Positions 1 through 6,657 of a DNA stretch of 7,655 nucleotides are shown here, in pieces (position 1 is the first letter of the stretch; each line of letters begins with the position of its first letter). The translations under genes and the position numbers were made by a program. The DNA lies in contig CAMNLN010000170.1 in assembly GCA_946543025.1 (NCBI GenBank), positions 1-7,655 of the forward strand, given 5' to 3'. Origin of the DNA: an uncultured Verrucomicrobiota bacterium. Lineage in GTDB: Bacteria; Verrucomicrobiota; Kiritimatiellia; RFP12; UBA1067. Under the pieces are notes generated by a model that was not told the origin of the DNA, made no database searches, and worked only from the letters and a program-made list of their open reading frames with translations.

Positions 1-3000
1 TCCGCCCACGGCCCTTCGAGCGCGGGCGCGCCCTTGAGCGTGTAGCGACGAGGCCCGTACGACTGTTGCGGATCCCAGCCAACGGACGCCGTGCCGCCAG
101 CCCCGACGGAGATCGTCGCATGGAACACATGGTTCGTATCCGCAGGGTCCGTGCCCGCCACGTAGTCGTACAGCACCGACGCCGGCGCGCCTTCCACCGT
201 CTTGCCGGACGGCGACGCGTTCGTCGCGAAATTCAGGTAGTCCAGGTACGAGACCGGCCTCGCGCCCACGTTGGACGGATATTCCGCCGCGAGCGCGTCC
301 CACGTCGCCGAAAGCCACGCCAGCTCGGCGTGCGGCAAGTCGTCCTCCACGAGCCTGTCCGGCAGCGCGCACGCAAGCAGCGCCACGTTCTTGGCCTTGA
401 CGGCGCCGTTCGCGTCGCGCGAGATGAACGCGAGGAAGTTCGTCTCGCCCGTCTTGAGCGCGACGAGCGGCAACTCAATCGCGGCGCGGCCGGACGAGAC
501 GGGCACGTTCGCCGCGAACCGCCCGTTCACGTACACGTCGAGCGTCGTCGCGCCGCTCGGCACCGCCACCGTGCCCGCGACCGGCGCGCGCACGACGGTC
601 GCCGTCACGTCCGCCACGTCCGTCTCCACGGACCCGGCCGTCGGTTGCGCGCCCGTGAAGGTCGGCGCCAGCGCGACGTTACGCGCGTAACGCAGGGCCG
701 TGGCGTTGACGGTCTGCGAGACGTTCGTGACGGCGCCCCCCACCGTGGCGAACTGCGCGTCCAGCCACGCGAAGCGCCGCGTGAGGAACTCCTTCAGCAC
801 GTCGACGTCGCCGGGCTCGTCCGCGTCGCCCCAGAAGCCGATGCGGTTGTTCCAGCGCAGGTCGTTCGCGCGGGCGGACGTCCCGAGCTTCGCCTTGTAC
901 TGGTCGATGAGACCGCCGGCCTTCACCATGTCCGCGAGGTACGGGCGCGTGGCGAAATAGCGCTCGCGCAGCTTGAACGTGAAGTACGGGTCGGCCGTCC
1001 AGTGGCCCATGAAATTGTTCTGGCTGCGCCCGGGAATCCACTTCTCGGGCAAAATGGGCGCGTAGTGGACCTGTCCGTAGGCGTTCGTGGCGACGGCCGA
1101 GCGGATGCGGATCTGAAGCGAGCCGAGACCGTAGTCGAAATCCCACGCCGGGGCGAACACCATCTTGCCGTCCGAATCGCGCAGGTAGCTGTAGCGGCTG
1201 AAGGATCCGGCGTCGTCGTTGCCCGGCACGAACTGCGAGAGCCAGTAGGACACCATCGAGTCGAAGTCGCCCAGGTCCGCGTAGTGCCCGCCGCGCGCGT
1301 TGACGTTCGTGCCCGACATCCACGCCTCGCCAAGGTCCCGCCACGTTTCCCACACGAAGTTGCTGATCGTCGGGTTCGTGAAGCCGTACTCGGGCGTGTT
1401 CATCGCCACGCACAGCTGGAGTGTGCCGTTTGCGTTCGTGATCTTCTGGATGAAGCTGGACGGCGCGGGCGAGCTGCCGCCAGCCACCTTCTTCGAGTCG
1501 ATCTCGAAGACGAGGCCCTTCGTGATGTCGCCGCCGTTCCATGCCTTCCAGTACACCTTGATGCGGCCCTGTCCGTCGAGCGTGCCGCCGTCGGCCTTCT
1601 TCGCGGAAAGCACGTAGTTCGTGCCGCCGTAGGCGAAGGTGCCGGACGTCATCCAGAGGCAGTTCGTCTCGAGCATCAGGTCGAGCGCGTCGACGTCCGC
1701 GGACGTCAGGGCCGGGTTCGCCTTCTGCGCCGCCTCCGCGACGTCGCCGGTGTCCCAGTTGAGGACGGGGATGCGATCCTCGGCCACGCGGATGTGCTGG
1801 CAGAGCTGGTAGTTGCCCACGTACTTGCCGTTCATCACCACGTCCACCCACTCGCTCTTCATCCACACGGGCGCGCCGAACTGGCCGGAGAGGTCGTAGC
1901 AGAGCTTGTTGCGCATGAGGGACTCGTCGAAGCAGTTGGCGAGCAGCACCCAGTGCTTGTTCTTCACGCCGCCGCCGAGGCCGAAGAGGTCTGTCTTCTT
2001 GTCGAGCTTGATCTTGTAGGGCTTCTTGTCCTGCCCCGCCGTGGAGTTGCCGCGCACGTGGATCGTGAAGGCCATGTTCGCCACCTGGTCGGGATACTCC
2101 GCGTTGCCCCGGATCGTGATCTTGCCGGAATGCGTCTCCTTCTTGCTCGTGGGCCACGTGTAGGCGATTTCCTCCACGAAGAGCGTCTCGTACTGGTCGC
2201 GGTAGGGCGTAAGGTCCGCGCCCTCCTCGATTTCGAGCGGGAAGAAGTTGTCGCCCTCGTCGGCATAGTAGTAGGTCTCGCCGGGACGGGCCGTCTCATC
2301 CTCGGTCCGCACATAGCCGTCCGCCGTGCCCACCTCCATCTCCACGACCGGCAGGTCGCTGCACCAGAAGCGCCCCGTGCCGGCGTAACCGTCCGCGTCG
2401 GACACCTCCACCGTCACCCAGTGCCCGTAGTCCTCCGCCCTGAGCGTGTAGGACGCGCCCGCGCCCAGCACGGCCTGCTTCATTCCCGCCGCGTCCACGC
2501 GGTACCACGTGCAGGACTGCACCTCGCCGAACGTCTTGCCCTCGATGGCCGTGGCCGTGAACGAGAGCGCCGTTCCGGCTTGCGGACGCGAAACGGCGTC
2601 GAACGCTACCGTCGCCCGCTCCGTGCGGGCGGAGTCCATCGTCGCGGAGAAGTTCTCCACCTCGCCGCGACCGCGGAACGCCACCTTCTGGATGTACTTG
2701 TTGTTCTTGCCGGACGGATCAAGCGTACCGCCCGAAATGGAGAACCAGACGTTGCCGAGGCTGTCCGCGAGCGGGTGGCCGTTCACGCTGTAGCGGACGC
2801 GCGAGGGGATGCAGCTGTCGTCGCGCTCGATCGTCACGTCGTAGAACATCCCCTCCTCCGGCGTCACGCCGGTCGCCGAGAGGTCCGTCCAGCGGCCCTT
2901 GATGACGGAACCGTCGCGCGAGGAGCGCCAGCCGATGAACGTGAGCGTGCCGTCCTCCATCTTCTCGCGGATGCCGAGCGCCGCCTTGAGCGAGCGGTCC

Positions 3001-3347
3001 GCCACGTCCCACTCCTCGCCGAACTTGGCCGCCGTGAACGACATGCGGCACTCTACCTTCACGTAGGCGTTCGTGTGGGAATAGACGTGGTGCCCCGTCG
3101 GGCGCGGGTTGAACGCCAGCTCGCGCCCGCGCGTGTCGAGCTGGACGCGCCCATTGGCGAACGTGCTCTTGTCCGTCGTGTCCTTCTTCACCCACCTGCC
3201 GGCGGCGTCGTCCCACTGGGTTGCGTTCGTCTCCCGAAAGTTCTGGTACGTCTCGTTGAACCACGTGGCCGTATCGGCGCGCGGAATCTCGTCCGCCGCC
3301 GCGATTCCCGTGAGGCACAAGGCCGCTGCAACAATCAGATTTCTCAC
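1..3347 (-). CDS. Large secreted CotH-kinase-domain protein with lectin-like and Ig-like domains (C-terminus cut by window edge)
   Basis: Reading from a GTG at 3347, 1115 residues are visible with no stop before the left edge. Residues 1-18 form a signal peptide (MRNLIVAAALCLTGIAAA, then DEIP), so the protein is exported. Residues of about 30-235 look like a LamG/concanavalin-type beta sandwich, and about 242-320 like a bacterial Ig-like domain (core GHWVTVEVSDADGY). A CotH domain covers about 390-870: RGNST at 432-436 followed by KKPYKIK, then KHWVLLAN and RNKLCYDL near 463-480, the VDVVMNGKYVGNYQL block, and WDFD at 735-738. The Bacillus spore-coat CotH family is an atypical protein kinase fold; the WDFD aspartates are plausible metal or catalytic residues, but activity here is inference. 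The tail has YVAGTDPADTNHVF at 1062-1075, a pattern I associate with C-terminal regions of surface proteins in Kiritimatiellota-type genomes. Perhaps 20-60 residues are missing. The gene has its own promoter. The CotH call is firm; the flanking domain names are by general appearance. Confidence 0.88.
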   Translation of the reverse strand, partial: MRNLIVAAALCLTGIAAADEIPRADTATWFNETYQNFRETNATQWDDAAGRWVKKDTTDKSTFANGRVQLDTRGRELAFNPRPTGHHVYSHTNAYVKVECRMSFTAAKFGEEWDVADRSLKAALGIREKMEDGTLTFIGWRSSRDGSVIKGRWTDLSATGVTPEEGMFYDVTIERDDSCIPSRVRYSVNGHPLADSLGNVWFSISGGTLDPSGKNNKYIQKVAFRGRGEVENFSATMDSARTERATVAFDAVSRPQAGTALSFTATAIEGKTFGEVQSCTWYRVDAAGMKQAVLGAGASYTLRAEDYGHWVTVEVSDADGYAGTGRFWCSDLPVVEMEVGTADGYVRTEDETARPGETYYYADEGDNFFPLEIEEGADLTPYRDQYETLFVEEIAYTWPTSKKETHSGKITIRGNAEYPDQVANMAFTIHVRGNSTAGQDKKPYKIKLDKKTDLFGLGGGVKNKHWVLLANCFDESLMRNKLCYDLSGQFGAPVWMKSEWVDVVMNGKYVGNYQLCQHIRVAEDRIPVLNWDTGDVAEAAQKANPALTSADVDALDLMLETNCLWMTSGTFAYGGTNYVLSAKKADGGTLDGQGRIKVYWKAWNGGDITKGLVFEIDSKKVAGGSSPAPSSFIQKITNANGTLQLCVAMNTPEYGFTNPTISNFVWETWRDLGEAWMSGTNVNARGGHYADLGDFDSMVSYWLSQFVPGNDDAGSFSRYSYLRDSDGKMVFAPAWDFDYGLGSLQIRIRSAVATNAYGQVHYAPILPEKWIPGRSQNNFMGHWTADPYFTFKLRERYFATRPYLADMVKAGGLIDQYKAKLGTSARANDLRWNNRIGFWGDADEPGDVDVLKEFLTRRFAWLDAQFATVGGAVTNVSQTVNATALRYARNVALAPTFTGAQPTAGSVETDVADVTATVVRAPVAGTVAVPSGATTLDVYVNGRFAANVPVSSGRAAIELPLVALKTGETNFLAFISRDANGAVKAKNVALLACALPDRLVEDDLPHAELAWLSATWDALAAEYPSNVGARPVSYLDYLNFATNASPSGKTVEGAPASVLYDYVAGTDPADTNHVFHATISVGAGGTASVGWDPQQSYGPRRYTLKGAPALEGPWA

Positions 3348-3353
3348 CTGTCG

Positions 3354-3360
3354 CTCCTTT
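3354..3360 (-). promoter_or_regulatory. Ribosome binding site that decides the GTG start of the CotH gene
   Basis: On the minus strand the sequence is AAAGGAG, 6 nt before GTG at 3347-3345. An in-frame ATG lies 18 nt upstream at 3365-3363, but it has no comparable ribosome binding site and would place this AAAGGAG inside the coding region. The GTG also gives a compact signal peptide starting MRNLIVAAA. I therefore prefer the GTG start. Confidence 0.75.
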
Positions 3361-3379
3361 CGCATGTCAAGATGTCCAT

Positions 3380-3408
3380 ATCATAGCATAATTCCGTCCA
3401 TTCCCCAA
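3380..3408 (-). promoter_or_regulatory. Probable sigma70-type promoter for the CotH gene
   Basis: On the minus strand a -35-like TTGGGG (3408-3403) is followed by a 17-nt spacer and a -10-like TATGAT (3385-3380), 5 of 6 matches to TATAAT. Transcription would start near 3373, giving a leader of about 26 nt before the GTG at 3347, but only about 8 nt before the alternative ATG at 3365. The segment is locally AT-richer than the surrounding coding DNA. The -35 match is modest and there is no experimental support. Confidence 0.55.
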
Positions 3409-3432
3409 GGGTACGGGCGATGCGTTTTGCGG

Positions 3433-4077
3433 TCAGCGGCGCGGGGGCGGCAGCTTGACCTTGATCACGCCGGGCTGAAACACGTCCCGGTATCGCGGCT
3501 GCTGGAGGAGCATAAGCAGCTCGTCCTGGTCGTCGATGCGCAGGAGGGAGGCCACGATCGTCCCCAGCCGTTTTCCCTTCAGCTCGGAAAAGTCGGCGAC
3601 CGGATAGAGGACGCCCGGATTGTTATGGTAGACGTTCCGCTTCACGTGCGGCAGGAGGCGCGTGATCGTCACGCCGAAGCCGAACTTGTACTTCTTCTCC
3701 TTGACCTTGCAGACGGCCAGGTTGCGGAAGCGCTCGTCCACCGGCAGCGCCGCCCGTTCCGAGACGAAGAGCGCGTTCTTGCCGACCTTCACCGACTTGC
3801 GGTTCACGCACATCCGCCACGTCCGCTTGTCCAGCCCCTCCACGCGCACGAGCGCGTACGCCTCCTTCGCCTTGGGGATGTCCTGGTAATCAACCACCTT
3901 CACGACGCACGCGAGCGGAAGACCCTTCGGGTACTCCTCGCCCGAACAGCTGCGCAGCTCGTCGAGGAACGCGATCGCCGCCTCGTCCGCGGCCGCCTCC
4001 TCGGGCGTCTGCTCCAGGGGGACGCGCTTGTACTTCTTCTTGCCGTCCTCCTCCACCACGATGGTCGTCATCTTCAT
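3433..4077 (-). CDS. Small protein of 214 aa, possible free-standing OB-fold-like domain related to RNA ligase N-termini
   Basis: The start is ATG at 4077, whose A is also the last base of the upstream TGA (TGATG junction). GGAG lies about 8 nt upstream within the end of the kinase gene, so translational coupling is likely. A longer in-frame reading back to 4272 would overlap the kinase gene and encodes low-quality Arg/Pro/Ala-rich sequence, so it is rejected. Residues 1-45 are charged and acidic (EEDGKKKYKR, then TPEEAAADEAA). From about 55 the pattern ACVVKVVDYQDIP, then a strand-rich stretch to VKVGKNALFVSERAALP (96-112) and KVKEKKYKFGFG (124-135), resembles the N-terminal OB-like domain of DRB0094-family RNA ligases. 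No KxDG nucleotidyl-transfer motif is present, so it cannot be a ligase alone. No signal peptide or membrane segment is seen, so it is probably cytoplasmic. The coding call is strong; the fold assignment is weak and from memory. It should be treated as a hypothetical protein. Confidence 0.8.
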   Translation of the reverse strand: MKMTTIVVEEDGKKKYKRVPLEQTPEEAAADEAAIAFLDELRSCSGEEYPKGLPLACVVKVVDYQDIPKAKEAYALVRVEGLDKRTWRMCVNRKSVKVGKNALFVSERAALPVDERFRNLAVCKVKEKKYKFGFGVTITRLLPHVKRNVYHNNPGVLYPVADFSELKGKRLGTIVASLLRIDDQDELLMLLQQPRYRDVFQPGVIKVKLPPPRR

Positions 4078-5189
4078 CAGAGCTTCTCCAGGAAGGCCCG
4101 GATGGAACGTTCGCGGGCCTCGATGGCCTCGCAGAGGCGGAACTGGACGCGCGCGCGGTTGAGGTTCTGCCCGGGCTGCCGCACCTTGAAGTACCTGTCG
4201 CCCGCGAGATAGTCCTGGAAGAAGCGCAGGCCCAGCTCGAACGGCAGCAGGCGCACCGCGTCGAAGAGCCACGCGCGGTCGGCGTCCTCCATGAACGCGC
4301 CCGCCTCCTTCATGTAGCCCTTCATGAACGCCTGGAAGAGCGTTTCGTCGAAGGTCACCTTGCCGAGGTTCAGCTCCTCCTCGCCGGCGGGGTTGCAGAT
4401 GGAACGGACGGCGTCGCCAACGTCGATCTGCACGAGGCCGGGGGAAACCGTATCGAGGTCGATCATCGCGGTGCCCTTGCCGGTGAAGTCGTCGATCATG
4501 ATGTTGTTCACCTTGGGGTCGCCGTGGAACATGCGCTTCTTGAGCTCGCCGCGCGCCTCGGCCCTTTCGAGGGAGACGGCGAAGTCGCGCCGCTCCTCGA
4601 TGTAGCGGGCGAGGCGCTTCGCCTCCATCGAGGCGTTGAGTATCTCCATCGCGTGCGGGTCGTTCAGCGTCTCGTCATACCGCGCAAGGTATCCGCTCGT
4701 GACGTGAAAACCGGGAAGCGGGTCCTCGATCGTGGCAGGATCCATGTCGGAAATAAGGTAATGGAAGTGTCCCAGCGCCGCTCCGCACTCGAGGGCGTGT
4801 TCGGGACTCTGCGCGGAATCGAACGCGTGCGAGGAGAGGATGCGCGTGATGACGCGCCACACGTCGCCATCGTCGTCCGTCGTGAAGTCCGCGCCGCCTT
4901 TCGTCTTGATGATGCGCGGCATCTGCCACACACGGTCGTCCCGCCCGGCCGCCGCGTCCGCCTCCAGCTTCTCGTGGCAGTGCAGCGTAATCGCGTGCAT
5001 GTTCGCCATGATCGCCTCCGGCCGCGGGAACACGGCCTTGTTGACGCGCTGGAGGACGACCTGCGTCTCGGTGAAGGTGTTGCGGTAGACGGCGAGGAAC
5101 GTGTCGTTGATGTTCCCGTTGCCGAACGGGACGAGCGTCACGAGCCGCCCCTTGACATTGAATCTGTTTGCCAGCAGCGCCAGTTCCAT
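4077..5189 (-). CDS. Sugar kinase of the aminoglycoside phosphotransferase fold, N-acetylhexosamine 1-kinase (NahK)-like
   Basis: This complete 370-aa protein has no signal peptide and is probably cytoplasmic. It follows the NahK/LnpB layout nearly end to end: an ATP-loop-like segment GNGNINDTF (23-31), VLQRVN (45-50) where NahK has a similar ILQ-x-MN segment, the catalytic loop HGDPKVNN (222-229, with D224 the likely base), the metal-binding stretch MIDLDT (242-247), then GDAVRS (258-263) and GLRFFQDYLAGDRYF near 320-334. NahK phosphorylates GlcNAc or GalNAc at C1 using ATP. The length matches that family (about 360 aa). The start at 5189 is supported by GAGG 7 nt upstream. The preceding gene ends 4 bp before, and the next gene overlaps by 1 nt. 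Since a GH88 enzyme is in the same cluster, salvage of the amino sugar left after uronic acid removal is a sensible role. The exact sugar is not readable from sequence; other small-molecule kinases share this fold. Confidence 0.85.
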   Translation of the reverse strand: MELALLANRFNVKGRLVTLVPFGNGNINDTFLAVYRNTFTETQVVLQRVNKAVFPRPEAIMANMHAITLHCHEKLEADAAAGRDDRVWQMPRIIKTKGGADFTTDDDGDVWRVITRILSSHAFDSAQSPEHALECGAALGHFHYLISDMDPATIEDPLPGFHVTSGYLARYDETLNDPHAMEILNASMEAKRLARYIEERRDFAVSLERAEARGELKKRMFHGDPKVNNIMIDDFTGKGTAMIDLDTVSPGLVQIDVGDAVRSICNPAGEEELNLGKVTFDETLFQAFMKGYMKEAGAFMEDADRAWLFDAVRLLPFELGLRFFQDYLAGDRYFKVRQPGQNLNRARVQFRLCEAIEARERSIRAFLEKL

Positions 5190-5193
5190 GGCA

Positions 5194-5200
5194 TCACCTC
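5194..5200 (-). promoter_or_regulatory. Ribosome binding site of the NahK-like gene overlapping the upstream stop codon
   Basis: The minus strand reads GAGGTGA, with core GAGG 7 nt before the ATG at 5189. Its last three bases are the TGA stop (5196-5194) of the peptidase gene. A ribosome finishing the peptidase would uncover or occupy this site, which suggests coupled translation of the two genes. Confidence 0.65.
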
Positions 5201-6630
5201 AGCGGCTTCATGTACATGAGACAGTGGGAAATCGTCCAGGCCCATTCGGCGGGCATGCGCTTGAGCTCGTGCCCCGCGCCCCAGGAGTCCGTATAGAGGA
5301 TCTCGCGCTTCTTGTCGTTGTAGCCGATGATGAGCCGCATGTGCCCGCCCTTCGACTGCGGGATCTCCGGCTCGGGGTAGGTGCCGAGCATCACGCCCCA
5401 GAAGAGCGGGATGCCCTTGTCCACCTGCTGATGGATGTCCTTCAAGAACTTCGTGAACTTGGACTTCTGCGGCCCGTTCACCTTCATCTCGCGCAGCACC
5501 TCGGGATCCATCGCCGCGTCCGCAGCCGCGGGGCTGTAGGTCGTGATGCTCCCGTGACGCGTGATGTAGACATCGTCCGAGATCGCCTTCTTCTTGAGCT
5601 TCTTCGCCGCCTTGTTGTAGTTGGCCACCTCCTTGACGATGCTCTCGATGCGTTCGCCGACAGGCTTCTCGAAATCGCCGTAGGTGACAACCGTGCCGAG
5701 CTTGTACTTGCGCCCGATGGCCTGGACGGAGTTCTTCATCTCGAGCGTGGAGGTTCCGCCCTCGGCCGTCGTGCCGGCCGCCTGCGCGATCTCATGCTCG
5801 TCAACCTCAACGCCGTAGTAGCGCAGCACGCGCTCGGACGTGGCGGCGGAGCAGTACCCCTTCTGCCCCTGGTCGACCATCGGCACGTTGTCGATGAACA
5901 CGTCGCCGCGCGGGTCCCGGATCACGTTGTCGGCAATCTTTTTCGCGCCTTTTGCCGCGTTCGCGTTCCCGACGGCCGCCTTGCCTCCGGCGGCGGACGA
6001 GAGACGCGCGGGGCCGTCCACGGTCAGGCGTACGAAGCCTGCCTCGAACGTCTCGGCCTTGCGGCCTTGCTGGCTGTAGTTCCAGGTCAGGATCGCGACG
6101 GTCGGGACGTCCGTCTTTGGCCAAGTCTGCGACTTCTGCACGATGCCGGGCTTGCCCGTCCGTTCGGCGACCTGCGGCGGCGGCTTGCCGCCGTCGGGCG
6201 TCAGGTCCGCGCGGATGCGATTTACCAGATCCACGAATTCTTCACGCGTGATTTTCTTCTCCTTGCGCATACGGCGCCGGATCTTGCCGCCGCGCTCCGT
6301 GAGGATCGTCTCGATCGCCTCCGTCCCGGCCGTCGCGAACAGCACCAGCTCCACGCGCTCCACGCCGCCCAGCTCGCCGAAGGACACCTTCGTCTCGTAC
6401 ACGGGAATGCCCTTGTACGTCACCGCGCCGTCGAGGCGCGTATCGGCGCCTTCGCGCGCGTTGGACGTGAAGTTGAACCCCTGCTCCTCGTGTCGCTTGA
6501 CGAAGAGGACGGGATCGCTCTTCCAGAAACTCTCGGTGGCGAGTTCGGCGCCGATGTCGTACGGCGCGTCCGCGCCGCATACGCCCATGGCGGCAACTGA
6601 CGCCAGCATGAACAAAACATTCATCTTCAT
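5194..6630 (-). CDS. Secreted C39-like (papain-fold) cysteine peptidase with an unassigned N-terminal region
   Basis: With the ATG at 6630 the protein is 478 aa and begins with a signal peptide (MKMNVLFMLASVAAMGVCGADA). The cysteine near the cleavage site lacks a proper lipobox, so signal peptidase I cleavage is more likely than lipidation. An upstream in-frame ATG at 6654 would add only MKTERYRE; AAAGG at 6644-6640 lies 9 nt before the 6630 ATG, which favours the shorter form. The catalytic part starts at about 245: DQGQKGYCSAA carries the oxyanion-hole Gln (Q254) six residues before the nucleophile C260, as in papain-like enzymes. KGGHMRLIIGYN gives the His (H430) and TDSWG the acidic partner (D448). 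The Cys-His distance of 170 residues looks longer than in typical small C39-like domains and includes a Lys-rich stretch near 340-348. Residues 25-240 match nothing I recognise; they could be a propeptide or a binding domain. Substrate is unknown. It sits 27 bp after GH88 and 4 bp before the kinase gene. Confidence 0.83.
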   Translation of the reverse strand: MKMNVLFMLASVAAMGVCGADAPYDIGAELATESFWKSDPVLFVKRHEEQGFNFTSNAREGADTRLDGAVTYKGIPVYETKVSFGELGGVERVELVLFATAGTEAIETILTERGGKIRRRMRKEKKITREEFVDLVNRIRADLTPDGGKPPPQVAERTGKPGIVQKSQTWPKTDVPTVAILTWNYSQQGRKAETFEAGFVRLTVDGPARLSSAAGGKAAVGNANAAKGAKKIADNVIRDPRGDVFIDNVPMVDQGQKGYCSAATSERVLRYYGVEVDEHEIAQAAGTTAEGGTSTLEMKNSVQAIGRKYKLGTVVTYGDFEKPVGERIESIVKEVANYNKAAKKLKKKAISDDVYITRHGSITTYSPAAADAAMDPEVLREMKVNGPQKSKFTKFLKDIHQQVDKGIPLFWGVMLGTYPEPEIPQSKGGHMRLIIGYNDKKREILYTDSWGAGHELKRMPAEWAWTISHCLMYMKPLR

Positions 6631-6639
6631 TTCACGGTA

Positions 6640-6644
6640 CCTTT
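6640..6644 (-). promoter_or_regulatory. Ribosome binding site deciding the peptidase start
   Basis: The minus strand reads AAAGG, 9 nt before ATG at 6630-6628, in the 27-bp gap after the GH88 stop. The alternative ATG at 6654 is only 3 bp beyond the GH88 stop and lacks a purine-rich site at normal spacing. The site therefore favours the 478-aa form with a compact signal peptide. Confidence 0.55.
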
Positions 6645-6657
6645 CTGTTTTCAACGT

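Larger units (their letters stand above)
3348..3432. other. 85-bp intergenic region between the cluster and the CotH gene
   Basis: This is the only non-coding gap of any size in the window. It contains the promoter and ribosome binding site described separately. I found no convincing stem-loop followed by a T-run after the stop codon at 3433-3435, so no intrinsic terminator is evident. Read-through from the upstream cluster into the CotH gene is possible. Confidence 0.6.

Noticed and set aside
679..2157. A 492-codon minus-strand open frame in another frame within the CotH gene
   Set aside because: Composition is Arg/Gly/His-rich and lacks domains, whereas the overlapping frame gives clear CotH motifs. 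It is a shadow.
66..3386. An open frame of 1106 codons on the plus strand opposite the CotH gene
   Set aside because: It is codon-for-codon antisense to the CotH gene, is dominated by Arg/Val/His/Ala as expected from the complement of GC-rich codons, begins with TTG and has no recognisable domain. It is a shadow.
3403..3411. Short inverted repeat around CCCCAAGGG as a terminator or operator
   Set aside because: The arms are only 3-4 bases, there is no T-run, and it overlaps the -35 element; chance is a sufficient explanation.
4078..4272. N-terminal extension of the small 214-aa protein
   Set aside because: It lies wholly within the kinase coding region in another frame, and its sequence is Arg/Pro/Ala-rich. 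The ATG at 4077 has a ribosome binding site and the usual TGATG junction.
5101..6600. A 499-codon open frame on the plus strand across the peptidase gene and the start of the kinase gene
   Set aside because: It crosses the boundary of two well-supported minus-strand genes and has the same Arg/His/Val-rich shadow composition and no motifs.
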